Of a stretch of 64,000 nt of DNA, positions 1 through 12,877 are shown piece by piece (the stretch's first letter is position 1; each line of letters begins with the position of its first letter). Origin of the DNA: Blastopirellula retiformator. GTDB lineage: Bacteria > Planctomycetota > Planctomycetia > Pirellulales > Pirellulaceae. The stretch lies in contig NZ_SJPF01000005.1 in the NCBI RefSeq assembly GCF_007859755.1, forward strand, positions 310,001 to 374,000, read 5' to 3'. The notes under the pieces were generated by a model. The model had not been told where the DNA came from. It ran no database searches and worked only from the letters and a program-made list of their open reading frames with translations. The position numbers and the translations under genes were made by a program.

Positions 1-24
1 AAAACTTGCTAAGGAGCAAAGCTC

Positions 25-1062
25 GTGTCTCGATCAGCACTACTGTCGTTGGCATTTTGTTTGACGCTCGCTAGCGTCGCTTCGGCGCAGGACTGGGCTC
101 GGAAGATGTTCAACGTCACGTCGCATGACTTTGGCACCGTCGCTCGCGGCGCTGATGCGATCTACGAGTTCGATCTGCAAAATATCTACGAAGAAGACGT
201 CCACGTCGCCTCGGTTCGCTCCAGCTGCGGCTGCACCTCGCCATCGGTCAAAAACGGCGATCTCAAGACCTGGGAAAAGGGCGCCATCGTCTGCAAGTTC
301 AATACCGACAGCTTCCTGGGCGAAAAAAGCGCCACCGTCACGGTGACGATCGATAAGCCTTACTACGCGGAAGTGCAACTCAACGTCCGCGGTCACATTC
401 GCGGCGATGTTGTTTTTCAGCCCGGCGCTGTGAAGCTGGGCTCGGTTGATCAGGGCGAGCCTTCTTCGGCCAAAGTCAACGTTGCCTATGCTGGCAGCAG
501 CAACTGGCAGATTGTCGACGTCCGCAGCGACAACCCGCACTTGGCGGTCGAAATGTCCGATCCGATGCGAGCCGGCGGTCGCGTTTCGTACGACCTGACC
601 GTCAAACTGAAGGACGACGCCCCGGTTGGTTACATCCAAGATCATCTGACCCTGGTCACCACCGACGCCCGCAACCCGAACATCACGCTGCCGGTCGAAG
701 GTAAAGTCGCCCCGGCGGTGACGGTCAGCCCGGCCGCGTTGGCTTTGGGCGAACTGACCCCGGGCGAATCGATCGAAAAGAAGTTGATCGTGCGAGCCAA
801 AAAGCCGTTCAAGATCACTTCGATCCAGTGCGAAGACAAGTCGTTCCAATTCGCCCAGCCTTCGGAAGAAGCGAAGCTGCTACATTTCATTCCGCTGACC
901 TATACCGCTGGCGGTAAGACCGGCCCGCAGACGCAGAAAATCGTGATCGAAACCGACATCGCCGGCGGCGCCTCGGGCGAAACGATCGCCACGGTCAACG
1001 TGAAAGCGGACCAGGTCAAAGAAGACGCTGCCGTCACGCTGAACGAAAAAGCGGTTCGCTAG
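25..1062 (+). CDS. Exported DUF1573 domain protein
   Basis: A 345-residue exported protein. It starts at a GTG at 25 with an AAGGAG ribosome-binding site at 11-16. Residues 1-21 form a signal peptide ending in ASVASA. The N-terminal third matches the DUF1573 pattern: 'HDFGTVARG', then a strand-rich segment with the paired cysteines of 'SSCGCTSP' near residue 67. The remainder looks like further Ig-like/ASH-type beta domains. Such proteins are abundant in Planctomycetes and Bacteroidetes and have no firm biochemical role. A strong terminator follows at 1082. Family assignment is good; function is unknown. Confidence 0.85.
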   Translation: MSRSALLSLAFCLTLASVASAQDWARKMFNVTSHDFGTVARGADAIYEFDLQNIYEEDVHVASVRSSCGCTSPSVKNGDLKTWEKGAIVCKFNTDSFLGEKSATVTVTIDKPYYAEVQLNVRGHIRGDVVFQPGAVKLGSVDQGEPSSAKVNVAYAGSSNWQIVDVRSDNPHLAVEMSDPMRAGGRVSYDLTVKLKDDAPVGYIQDHLTLVTTDARNPNITLPVEGKVAPAVTVSPAALALGELTPGESIEKKLIVRAKKPFKITSIQCEDKSFQFAQPSEEAKLLHFIPLTYTAGGKTGPQTQKIVIETDIAGGASGETIATVNVKADQVKEDAAVTLNEKAVR

Positions 1063-1081
1063 AACAGCCTAAAAAATCATG

Positions 1082-1113
1082 AAGGCGCTCTGCCATGCAG
1101 GGCGCCTTTTTTT
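1082..1113 (+). terminator. Rho-independent terminator after the DUF1573 gene
   Basis: A stem of AAGGCGC (1082-1088) with GCGCCTT (1102-1108), followed by a run of T, lies 20 bp after the stop codon of the upstream gene. Confidence 0.85.
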
Positions 1114-1124
1114 ATGCGCGACGT

Positions 1125-1284
1125 TAGAGCGGTTTTCTTCAATCTTTAGCGTTCTGGCTGGTTGCGGCCACGCTGGTCGGCGTTGACCTGCATCGACGAA
1201 TCTTGAGGGTTCGCCTGCTCGGCCGCCTTGACCAGCTTGCCTCACCAACGCCAGAAACGCTACTGCTATCAGAAAAACGCTCTA
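1125..1284 (-). mobile_element. MITE-like repeat, copy 1 (TA-flanked, imperfect terminal inverted repeats)
   Basis: A 160-bp intergenic element with near-identical copies at 12147-12307 and 22662-22822. It is in the opposite orientation to those two. The ends read TA-GAGCGGTTTTC and, inverted, TA-GAGCGTTTTTC. Imperfect terminal inverted repeats extend about 40 bp inward. The flanking TA is the duplication expected of IS630/Tc1-mariner-type transposition. The TA at 1283-1284 is part of the amidase stop codon: on the minus strand ATC is followed by TAG, where the G is the first base of the element. It encodes no protein. Confidence 0.85.
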
Positions 1285-2859
1285 GATCGGCAGCCGCGTC
1301 ACATCCGGATAATCGTCACGCTCGCGAAAATGGTCTTCGATTTTCGCCATGATCGCCAGCACTTGGTCCTCGCGCCAGGGACGCCCGGCGACTTGCAGCC
1401 CAACCGGCATGCCGCTGCTGGCCAGCTCCACCTTTTGCGCGCTGCGATCAACCGGGTCGGCAAGATCGGTGCGATCCGAAAGTTCGTCGTCGCTGACGCG
1501 CGAACAGGCGACCGTTCCGCACGGAACGCCGAGCAAATTGAACAGCAATGCGTAACTGGCGGACGGCAACAACTCGACCGCCATCCCATGCAAGAACGCC
1601 GGCAGGGCATGGGGCGGCGTGATCACCGCATCGATCTGTTCGGCGTCCCAGGTATCCTGAATCTCCGCTACATAATCGCCGGCAGCGGCAGTCGCTCGCC
1701 ACAGCGAACTGGCCGAGCGAGGCCCCGCCGCAACGAACAGTTCAGCCAGCTTCTTTTCCCCCTTCATTCGCAGAATTGCCGCCAACAGCGGGCGAATCCA
1801 GCGGGGCGTCTTCGCGAGGCCGACGACCCGTGCGACTTCGGGGTCTTTCTTGCTGCCGCGTAGTAGCTCGCGAAAATCGGCGCCTCCATCGGCGCTGATC
1901 ATGGCGAAGTAGTGCTGCAGCGCTTCGGCGATCTTCGGCGGGCGAAGTTCGATCAGTTGGGCGCCGCATTCCTTCAGCGCCGAGACCGACTCGCGCACCA
2001 CGCGTCGAATCGCCGGCGCGGCGCTGAAGTAACCGTCGTAATCCCAATATCCGATTCGCAATTTTGTGAGATCTACGTCAGCGCTCGAGCCAATTGGCAT
2101 CGGCGTCACGTCGCCATGTCGCCAGCCATACTGGGCCGAAGAAATCACCCGCAACGCCAGTTCCAGGTCCTCGACATGCCGGGCCATCGGGCCCGTTTGG
2201 TATTCAAGCCCCTGCATACCGCGCAAGTTGGCGAACGCGCCGGCCCGGGCCAAGCGGCGGTTGGTAGGTTTCAGGCCATGGACGCCGCAGAAGTGCGACG
2301 GCAAGCGAATACTGCCGCCGAGATCGCTGCCCAGGCCAAGCGGCGATCCGCCGGCTGCGATGATCGCCGCCTCGCCGCCGCTCGATCCGCCGACGCCATG
2401 CTGCAGATCCCAAGGGTTTTTGGTCAGTCCATAAACCGGGTTGTCTGTCTCATGGACGATCATCAACTGCGGCACGTTGGTCAGCCCCAGCGGGATCGCC
2501 CCGGCGGCCCGCATCCGGGCGACGTGCGGACTGTCGTGCTGCGAAATCTTGCGCTGGTTGGTCAGGCCAATCGTCGATGGCGCCCCTTCAACAAAGAAGC
2601 ATTCTTTGACCGTGAAGGGCACGCCATGCAAAAGACTCGTTTCGGCCGAGGCGCCAGCCGCGTCGAGCGCCTGCGCGGTTTCTCGCGCTTGATCCAGCAT
2701 CGGAACGGCGAGGGCGTTCACTTGCGGATTGACCGCCTCGATCCGCTGGGCGTATTGATCGATCACTTCGGTGACCGAGAACTGGCCGGCGGTGACGCCA
2801 GCGACGATCTGCGCGGCGCTTTGTTGGCACAGGGGCGGAATCTTGCGGTGGGCATCCAT
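1282..2859 (-). CDS. Amidase signature family hydrolase
   Basis: An amidase-signature enzyme of 525 residues from the ATG at 2859; an upstream in-frame TTG at 2883 is less likely. It hydrolyses carboxylic amides. The Ser-cisSer-Lys triad is visible: Lys in 'VPFTVKE', Ser in 'GGSSGGE' and Ser in 'GSDLGGSIRLP'. There is no gatB neighbour, so it is probably a stand-alone amidase rather than the GatA subunit of the tRNA amidotransferase. The substrate cannot be read from sequence. Its TAG stop is made by the MITE-like element at 1125-1284. It is transcribed divergently from the cytochrome c peroxidase gene. Confidence 0.85.
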   Translation of the reverse strand: MDAHRKIPPLCQQSAAQIVAGVTAGQFSVTEVIDQYAQRIEAVNPQVNALAVPMLDQARETAQALDAAGASAETSLLHGVPFTVKECFFVEGAPSTIGLTNQRKISQHDSPHVARMRAAGAIPLGLTNVPQLMIVHETDNPVYGLTKNPWDLQHGVGGSSGGEAAIIAAGGSPLGLGSDLGGSIRLPSHFCGVHGLKPTNRRLARAGAFANLRGMQGLEYQTGPMARHVEDLELALRVISSAQYGWRHGDVTPMPIGSSADVDLTKLRIGYWDYDGYFSAAPAIRRVVRESVSALKECGAQLIELRPPKIAEALQHYFAMISADGGADFRELLRGSKKDPEVARVVGLAKTPRWIRPLLAAILRMKGEKKLAELFVAAGPRSASSLWRATAAAGDYVAEIQDTWDAEQIDAVITPPHALPAFLHGMAVELLPSASYALLFNLLGVPCGTVACSRVSDDELSDRTDLADPVDRSAQKVELASSGMPVGLQVAGRPWREDQVLAIMAKIEDHFRERDDYPDVTRLPI

Positions 2860-2943
2860 ACGGCGGCGGCTCTGGCTTGGCAACTCGGTCGTGGGTGGCG
2901 TTTGCTGTATGATAGACGATGTCCCTCCTTTTCGTGCACGCCG

Positions 2944-3918
2944 ATGGTTTCTCGCCTATTCAGTCTGACCTTGCTCCTGCTCGCGCCGCTGTGCGCCGCG
3001 AGGGGGGATGACTTTATCTCGGACGTGCCGCTGGGGCTCGATTGGGTTCGCGTTCCCGCTGAGAATCCGCAAACCGACGCCAAGTTGAAGCTGGGGCGGC
3101 GATTGTTTTTTGATCCGCAGTTGTCGCGTGATCGGACGATCAGCTGTGCGTCGTGTCACGATCCCCAGCAAGGCTGGAGCGTCAGCACGCCGGTCGCTAA
3201 AGGCGTGAATGGTCGCCAGGGAGAACGCAATCCGCCGTCCATCATCAACACCGGCCTGCAGCATTTGCTCTTCTGGGATGGCCGGGCGCGGACGTTGGAA
3301 GAGCAGGTCTTGGAGCCGATTCAAAACCGCGTCGAAATGGACATGGACCTGGGCGAGCTTGAGCAGCGTCTGGCTGCCGATGCAAGCTATGTCGCGCAGT
3401 TTCAAACCGCGTTTGCGGGGCCAATCAGCGCCGAGCGGATCGCCCAGGCGATTGCCGCATTTGAACGAACCTTGCTGGCGGCTGAGACGCCATACGACCT
3501 GTTTCGCAATGGCCGCGCGACGGCGCTAGATGACCAAATGTCGCGCGGATCGAGCGTCTTTTTCAGCCGCGCGAATTGCGGCGACTGTCACATCGCCAAG
3601 GTGCTGACCGATCATCAGCTCCACGATACGGGGATCGGCGCATCCCCCCAGAAAATTCGAACTCCAATGCTCCGCGATTTGGAGCGAACAGCTCCCTATA
3701 TGCATGATGGAAGTATCGCGACCCTAAAGGAAGTGATCGACTACTACGACCGTGGCGGCAACCGACGCGAAGGTCTAGATGTTCGGATGCGTCCCTTAGG
3801 GCTCAGTGAAGCCGAGAAGGCGGATCTCCTCTATTTCCTGGAAGCAGGACTGCGGAGTCGTCATTATCCTGTTACTGCCGGTGGCGGCGATCTTGGCGAG
3901 GAAACATCCGCGGGGTAG
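2944..3918 (+). CDS. Di-heme cytochrome c peroxidase (MauG/CcpA family)
   Basis: An exported 324-residue di-heme protein that would reduce H2O2, or act as a MauG-like oxidase, in the periplasm. The ATG at 2944 starts a signal peptide (residues 1-20, Leu-rich, ending CAAR). Two heme c attachment motifs are present: CASCH (68-72) and CGDCH (212-216). The family 'LGRRLFFDPQLS' segment precedes the first heme, and 'PYMHDGS' lies near the C-terminus. The length matches the family. The open frame continues upstream over the amidase gene, but the signal peptide fixes the start. Confidence 0.88.
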   Translation: MVSRLFSLTLLLLAPLCAARGDDFISDVPLGLDWVRVPAENPQTDAKLKLGRRLFFDPQLSRDRTISCASCHDPQQGWSVSTPVAKGVNGRQGERNPPSIINTGLQHLLFWDGRARTLEEQVLEPIQNRVEMDMDLGELEQRLAADASYVAQFQTAFAGPISAERIAQAIAAFERTLLAAETPYDLFRNGRATALDDQMSRGSSVFFSRANCGDCHIAKVLTDHQLHDTGIGASPQKIRTPMLRDLERTAPYMHDGSIATLKEVIDYYDRGGNRREGLDVRMRPLGLSEAEKADLLYFLEAGLRSRHYPVTAGGGDLGEETSAG

Positions 3919-4075
3919 CGTCGCCGGTAAACTCTCCGTAAAACGGGGAATCCTCGCCAGCGGCGTGAAGCTTTGGCGGAATCTGGGTGATTTAGCCGGA
4001 ATCGTTTTCCGCAGCCAGGGATTGTTCGTTACAATACCGAGCGGATCTGAACGTAAATCATTGCTAGTATTGGGT

Positions 4076-4091
4076 CTCCGCCGCGGCGGAG
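4076..4091 (+). promoter_or_regulatory. Perfect palindrome containing the ribosome-binding site of the App1-like gene
   Basis: CTCCGCCGCGGCGGAG is a perfect 16-bp palindrome. Its right arm ends in GGAG (4088-4091), the only Shine-Dalgarno-like sequence before the ATG at 4099. In mRNA the hairpin would pair the ribosome-binding site with its left arm. Alternatively it is a protein-binding dyad. Confidence 0.45.
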
Positions 4092-4098
4092 CGTCGTC

Positions 4099-5184
4099 AT
4101 GCAGCCAGACGACATGGCCGTATCAGACTTTACCGTCAATCAGTCGGTAGTGGTCTATCCAACCTACGGTTACCCGTCTGCAGACGGCAGACGCTGGGTA
4201 GTGGAGGTCCATGGCTGCGTCTTTGAAAAGGTCCCGGATAACCTTCCCCGCTGGATCTTGCTGCGGCTGTTGGCCCGATTGATGGACGCCACGCCCGATG
4301 ATTTGCAGACCGAGATCTTCCAAGAGCGGATACTCGGGTTCACCGTCTACAAGCACCGGAACAAGCAGATCGTCGTCCAAATCGGGGAGCGGCGGTATCG
4401 TCTGACCGAGCGATCGGCCAAGAACGGGCAATTCCGCGGCCGAGTCGAACTCAACCGGGACGAAGTCGAGCCGCTGATCGAGACCACCCCCGCCGGCACG
4501 TTCTTGCCGTTTCAGGTGGTGGTCGACGCCGATGACGATCGAGCGTTTCCGGCGCGGATTCGTTTGCTCGAACATGCCGGACTGTCGATCATCTCGGATA
4601 TCGACGACACGGTCAAACATACCGACGTGGCCACGCGTAAGTCGATGCTGGCCAACACGTTCCTGCGTGAGTTCAGCACCGTTCCCGGCATTACGGAGCT
4701 GTTCAAAACCTGGGAAGAGCAGGGCGCCGCGTTCCACTATGTGACGTCGTCCCCTTGGCAGCTTTACTCGCCGCTGTCCGAGCTGTTTTTGACGGAAGGT
4801 CTGCCCGGCGGCACTTTTCATATGAAATCAATCCGCTTTCGCGATCCGAGCGTCTTGCGGCTGTTTATTGCCCGGCGGTGGGGGAAACGGAAGGCGATCA
4901 AGCACATTTTGCAGACCTTTCCGTCGCGGAAGTTCGTGCTGGTTGGCGATTCCGGCGAAAAAGATCCGGAAACCTACGGCCTGATCGCCCGTAAGTTCCC
5001 CGAGCAGGTCGAGCGGATCTATATCCGCGATTTGAGTGGGAAAAACTCGCATCCGGCGCGGTATTCCAGGGCATTTAACGGGTTGCCGAAGCGGTTGTGG
5101 CAGGTCTTCCGAGAGCCGAGCGAGATTGGCGATCGGGGGCTTTCTGCGGCCGACTTGCCGCAGATCTCACGTCGCTTTGCGTGA
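4099..5184 (+). CDS. App1-family (DUF2183) phosphatidate phosphatase-like protein
   Basis: A 361-residue cytosolic protein of the App1 family, HAD-like phosphatases named for the yeast actin-patch Mg2+-dependent phosphatidate phosphatase. The catalytic DxDxT-type motif is seen in 'SDIDDTVKHTD' (about 166-176). The conserved 'YVTSSPWQLY' and 'LVGDSGEKDPE' segments follow. The N-terminal ~150 residues are a beta-rich domain. The ATG at 4099 follows a GGAG inside a palindrome. Bacterial substrates are unknown; phosphatidate is the family-based guess. Confidence 0.82.
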   Translation: MQPDDMAVSDFTVNQSVVVYPTYGYPSADGRRWVVEVHGCVFEKVPDNLPRWILLRLLARLMDATPDDLQTEIFQERILGFTVYKHRNKQIVVQIGERRYRLTERSAKNGQFRGRVELNRDEVEPLIETTPAGTFLPFQVVVDADDDRAFPARIRLLEHAGLSIISDIDDTVKHTDVATRKSMLANTFLREFSTVPGITELFKTWEEQGAAFHYVTSSPWQLYSPLSELFLTEGLPGGTFHMKSIRFRDPSVLRLFIARRWGKRKAIKHILQTFPSRKFVLVGDSGEKDPETYGLIARKFPEQVERIYIRDLSGKNSHPARYSRAFNGLPKRLWQVFREPSEIGDRGLSAADLPQISRRFA

Positions 5185-5361
5185 AGTCGACAAAAAGGGG
5201 ATCTGGCCTCTTGCCAGGGCGGAGTCTTTGTGGCACGATATGCGGTTTATCTGTGGGCCCGCCGCGAGGCCAGGAGAACTTCGAGTTCCCGCCCGCAGAG
5301 AACCGAATTTACATTTCGATCGCCTATGCGGTCGCCGTCGAACCGAAATCAGGAGTAGTTG

Positions 5362-5970
5362 ATGGGCCATTATACCGGTCCTAAGGCCAGGATTAACCGT
5401 CGCTTGGGCGGCGTGATATACGAGAACCGTGGCGCGATCAAGGCTTACGATCGCCGTGCGACTCCGCCTGGCATGCACAACCGTCCTCGACGCCCGTCCA
5501 ACTACGGCGCCGCGTTGATGGAAAAGCAGAAGATCAAGCATTATTATGGCTTGGGCGAACGCCAGCTGCGTCGCTACTTTGAGCACGCCAAGCACATGAA
5601 GGGCAACACTGGCGAACAGTTGTTGATCCTGTGCGAGCGTCGCTTGGACAACTTCGTCCGTCGCGCTGGTCTGGCTCTGACCCGTCCGCAAGCTCGCCAG
5701 GGGATCGTTCACGGTCACTTCCTGGTCAATGGCGCCAAGGTCGACAAGCCGTCGTACCAACTGCGTCCGGGCGACATCGTCAGCGTTCGCAACCGCGAAA
5801 AGCTGCAAGTCATGTATCGCAGCATCTTGGGCGAAAATGGCAGCCAAATCGCCGCCTTCGCTTCGCAAGATCAGGAAACGCTGTCGGCCACCTTCGACTC
5901 GATTCCGACGGCCGAAGACGTCAGCTTGCCGGTAGACGTCAACATCGTGGTCGAATTTATGTCGCGCTAA
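5362..5970 (+). CDS. rpsD: 30S ribosomal protein S4
   Basis: Ribosomal protein S4 binds 16S rRNA early in 30S assembly. The 202-residue product has the S4 RNA-binding domain ('RRLDNFVRRAG', 'ARQGIVHGHFLVNGAKVD'). The ATG at 5362 follows AGGAG at 5351-5355. The N-terminus lacks a zinc-binding cysteine cluster, so it is a zinc-free form. The gene stands alone with its own terminator rather than beside rpsK and rpoA. Confidence 0.96.
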   Translation: MGHYTGPKARINRRLGGVIYENRGAIKAYDRRATPPGMHNRPRRPSNYGAALMEKQKIKHYYGLGERQLRRYFEHAKHMKGNTGEQLLILCERRLDNFVRRAGLALTRPQARQGIVHGHFLVNGAKVDKPSYQLRPGDIVSVRNREKLQVMYRSILGENGSQIAAFASQDQETLSATFDSIPTAEDVSLPVDVNIVVEFMSR

Positions 5971-6006
5971 CCCGACGACTCGCTGGCCAAGCAATTACGA
6001 ATTTCC

Positions 6007-6052
6007 AAAGGGATTTTTAGGTGTGACCCACATCGAAGAATCCCTTTTTTTT
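6007..6052 (+). terminator. Rho-independent terminator after rpsD
   Basis: AAAGGGATT (6007-6015) pairs with AATCCCTTT (6039-6047), followed by a T run to 6052. Confidence 0.85.
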
Positions 6053-6061
6053 ATGTCCCAG

Positions 6062-6088
6062 CGATCGAAAGAAGACTCGCTTCGATCG
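6062..6088. promoter_or_regulatory. Inverted repeat upstream of lpdA
   Basis: CGATCGAA (6062-6069) and TTCGATCG (6081-6088) form a perfect 8-bp inverted repeat with an 11-bp spacer, between the rpsD terminator and the lpdA start. It could be an operator for the PDH genes or an RNA hairpin. No partner is known. Confidence 0.3.
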
Positions 6089-6113
6089 TTAGACAAGCGC
6101 TGAAAGAAACGAC

Positions 6114-7538
<1,425 letters not shown>

Positions 7539-7867
7539 TCGGCGTAAGTCTTTACGGTTAAGCGGATTACGCTGGGCTCCCGTTTTCGGCGCGGAGCCCT
7601 TTTCTAACTCGACGTTTCGGCGGAGAATACCGGAACGTCTGATTGTGTGGATTTTGCCGCAGGATCTGGTGAGGCGACTGCCGCCTCCCTAGCGTCCAAA
7701 GTGAATGGCGGCCTATACTTAAGACTCGTTCGGGGATTGGCGCAGGCAGCGCCGGTCTCGAATCCGACTGCTGGATCGGATTTTCCGCCTTCCGTGCGAA
7801 GGTGGGCGGTCGTGGCGCCCCAAGTTGGCGCCTCCGCAGTTTCCAAAATGCAAGCGAGGAAAGATTG
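7539..7867 (+). other. lpdA-aceE intergenic region
   Basis: A 329-bp gap holding the terminator at 7574-7603 and the aceE leader. TATACT at 7714-7719 could be a -10 element for aceE, but no good -35 is placed correctly. No gene is seen here. Confidence 0.5.
7574..7603 (+). terminator. Terminator after lpdA
   Basis: GGGCTCC (7574-7580) pairs with GGAGCCC (7593-7599), followed by TTTT. The stem is short but GC-rich. Confidence 0.65.
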
Positions 7868-10585
<2,718 letters not shown>

Positions 10586-10640
10586 GCGGCCGTTCGCGAA
10601 CTCTCCCTAATATCGATATCGACTCCGCCGGAGCAGCATC

Positions 10641-12077
10641 ATGGCGACAGAAGTTAAATTGCCCGAATTGGGCGATGGCATTGAATCAGGCGACATTCTC
10701 TCGGTCTACGTCTCGGAAGGAGACGTCGTCTCGAAGAATCAAAATATTCTCGAACTCGAAACCGACAAAGCGACCGTCGAAATCCCGACCACCGTCGCCG
10801 GTAAGGTAACCAAGGTTCATATCTCGGCCGGCGACAGCGTGCCGATCGGCGGAGCGCTCATCTCGGTCGAAGCGTCCGATGGCGCTGCGACCGAATCGAA
10901 GCCCGCCCCGGAAGCGCCGAAAGAGGAAGCCCCCAAGGCCGAAGAGCCGAAGAAAGAAGAGCCCGCTCCGAAGGCGGAAGCTCCCAAGCCCGAGCCGCCG
11001 AAACCGGCGCCTGCTCCGGCCGCGCCCAAACCGGCCGCTCCGGCCCCCGAACCGGTCGTCGCCTACGAAGCTCCGGCTCCGGTCGCCACCGCGACTTCGA
11101 CCGAAGGGCTGATCTACGCCGAGGAAGATGACGTTCCGGCTGGTCCGGCGATTCGTCGCTTCGCTCGCGAAGTTGGCGTCGATCTGCGTCGCGTTCAAGG
11201 TACCGGCAACAACGGTCGCATCACTCGCGACGACGTCCTGGCGACCGTTCGCAAGCTGAGCCAAGGGGGCGGAACCGCCACTCAGGCCGCGCCTGCCGCA
11301 GCTCCGGCCAAGGCCGACAAGCCGGTCACGACCGCAGCCGTCGTGCCGCCGGGCGAGCAGGGCGAAGACGCTTTCGGCCCGGTCCGCATCGAAAAGATGG
11401 CGAAGATCCGCAAGACGATCGCCAACCAGATGAGCCTGTCGTGGACGACCGCGCCGCGCGTCACCAACTTTGACGACGCCGACGTCACCGCGCTCGAGAC
11501 GCTCCGCAAGCAAAGCAAAGACGACTACGCCGAAGCGGGCATCAAGCTGACCTCGATGGCCTTCCTGGTTAAAGCGGTCGCCATCGCCCTGCGTAACAAT
11601 CCGGCTTTGAACGCCGTGATCGACATGGAAAACGGCCAGGTCATCTACAAGGAATACGTCAACGTCGGCATCGCCGTCGACTCGGAACGTGGCCTGGTGG
11701 TGCCGAACATCCGCAGTGCTGATCGCCTGCCGATTCCCGATATCGCCCGCGACGTGATGAAGCTGGCTAACGATGTTCGCACCGGTTCGTTCTCGATGGA
11801 TCAGATCCGCGGCGGAACCTTCACGATCAGCAACCTGGGCGCGATCGGCGGGACCTACTCGACCCCGATCATCAACGTGCCGGAAGTGGCGATCCTGTTG
11901 GTCGGCCGCAGCCGCAAGATGCCGGTCGTCGTCAATGACGAGATCGTGCCGCGGATGATGATGCCGCTCAGCCTGTCGTACGACCATCGCCTGGTCGACG
12001 GCGCCACGGCCGCTCGCTTCCTAAACGAAGTGAAGACGCTGCTGGAAGCCCCGAGCCGCCTGTTGTTGGCTCCGTAA
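10641..12077 (+). CDS. aceF: Dihydrolipoamide acetyltransferase (E2) of pyruvate dehydrogenase
   Basis: E2 is the core of the PDH complex and transfers acetyl groups to CoA. The 478-residue chain has one lipoyl domain with the lipoylated Lys43 in 'ETDKATVEIP'. A long Pro/Ala/Glu/Lys swinging linker follows (about 85-160), then the E1/E3-binding domain (about 168-200, 'AIRRFAREVGVDL') and the catalytic domain with 'DHRLVDG' near 447. E. coli AceF has three lipoyl domains; this one has one. It follows aceE closely and is followed by a strong terminator. Confidence 0.94.
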   Translation: MATEVKLPELGDGIESGDILSVYVSEGDVVSKNQNILELETDKATVEIPTTVAGKVTKVHISAGDSVPIGGALISVEASDGAATESKPAPEAPKEEAPKAEEPKKEEPAPKAEAPKPEPPKPAPAPAAPKPAAPAPEPVVAYEAPAPVATATSTEGLIYAEEDDVPAGPAIRRFAREVGVDLRRVQGTGNNGRITRDDVLATVRKLSQGGGTATQAAPAAAPAKADKPVTTAAVVPPGEQGEDAFGPVRIEKMAKIRKTIANQMSLSWTTAPRVTNFDDADVTALETLRKQSKDDYAEAGIKLTSMAFLVKAVAIALRNNPALNAVIDMENGQVIYKEYVNVGIAVDSERGLVVPNIRSADRLPIPDIARDVMKLANDVRTGSFSMDQIRGGTFTISNLGAIGGTYSTPIINVPEVAILLVGRSRKMPVVVNDEIVPRMMMPLSLSYDHRLVDGATAARFLNEVKTLLEAPSRLLLAP

Positions 12078-12102
12078 GGCTTTGCCGAACGTAAAAAGAA
12101 CA

Positions 12103-12129
12103 GCTCGCCCTCGTCGGCGAGCTTTTTTT
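12103..12129 (+). terminator. Rho-independent terminator after aceF
   Basis: GCTCGCC (12103-12109) pairs with GGCGAGC (12116-12122), followed by seven T. An A-rich stretch precedes the stem. Confidence 0.9.
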
Positions 12130-12146
12130 ATGGCAAAGCGGAACGC

Positions 12147-12307
12147 TAGAGCGTTTTTCTGATAGCAGTAGCGTTTCTGGCGTTGGTGAGGCCAGCTGGT
12201 CAAGGCGACCGAAGCAGGCAAATCCTCAAGATTCGTCGATGCAGGTCAACGCCGACCGGCGCGGACGCAACCAGCCAGAACGATACTGATGGAGGAAAAC
12301 CGCTCTA
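12147..12307 (+). mobile_element. MITE-like repeat, copy 2
   Basis: A 161-bp copy of the element at 1125-1284 and 22662-22822, differing from the third copy by a handful of substitutions. It has TA at each end, then GAGCGTTTTTC on the left and GAGCGGTTTTC (inverted) on the right. The right TA (12306-12307) plus the element's G forms the TAG stop of the minus-strand gene that begins at 12877. Confidence 0.85.
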
Positions 12308-12877
12308 ACGAAGCCGTTCGTGCGTTTCCAGGCGGATGATCGCCTGACGTTCTTGCGGAGCCACAAAGACGATCGCATGGACCGTGATCGATGGATCCCC
12401 GTCGACAAAGCGATAGTCGTTGGCCATCTGGACCATGCCGACGGCACAGCCGGGCGAGCCAGGTCCGCGAAAGCCGAGCTTCTCGAGATCTTGCAGGTAG
12501 TGCTCGAGCAAGACGGTCGCCATCATCGACTGCGAATCGCCTTGCGGGTGTTGCGCAAGGAATTGCTCGTCGAGATTCAAGATAATGTTGGCGCTTGTGC
12601 CGCCGCTCCAGTCGCGCTGCTTGAGGGTATGCTCAATGAAATCACGATCAGGAAAGAGTTGAAGCGTCAGCGCCAAATGTTCGTCGACCGGTAATGCCCG
12701 CGTGGTGCCGGGGAGTGGAGCGGCGATTCGTGCAAGTAGATGCTTGTTGACTTCTTCTCGAAGGGCGAAAAAGGAATCACGCGATTTCAGCGATTGGTCG
12801 GCCGAGATTAGCGTTACCGAGATAACGACTAACAATGAAGCTAGAACCGCAAGCAGGCTCAGTCGAGATGGTTTCAT
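12305..12877 (-). CDS. Hypothetical membrane-anchored or exported protein
   Basis: A 190-residue protein not assigned to a family. Residues 5-25 are a hydrophobic helix, either an uncleaved anchor or a signal peptide. The rest is a soluble mixed alpha/beta segment without recognised catalytic motifs; it has one Cys in 'GSPGCAVGMVQMAND'. The ATG at 12877 opens the frame. The stop codon is contributed by the MITE-like element; removing the element restores TAG from the target TA plus the following base. Confidence 0.65.
   Translation of the reverse strand: MKPSRLSLLAVLASLLVVISVTLISADQSLKSRDSFFALREEVNKHLLARIAAPLPGTTRALPVDEHLALTLQLFPDRDFIEHTLKQRDWSGGTSANIILNLDEQFLAQHPQGDSQSMMATVLLEHYLQDLEKLGFRGPGSPGCAVGMVQMANDYRFVDGDPSITVHAIVFVAPQERQAIIRLETHERLR

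Noticed and set aside
1228-1863. A shared peptide (MTSLPHQRQKRYCYQKNAL) at the start of open frames at 1228, near 12221 and near 22718
   Set aside because: It is the translation of the MITE-like repeat in one frame, not a gene family. The frames then run antisense through real genes.
1282-2859. GatA subunit of the Glu-tRNA(Gln) amidotransferase
   Set aside because: It has the amidase signature, but there is no gatB or gatC nearby and the flanking sequence is not GatA-like. Kept as a generic amidase.
1912-2943. A long N-terminal extension of the cytochrome c peroxidase frame
   Set aside because: It overlaps the amidase gene in antisense, and a clear signal peptide begins at 2944.
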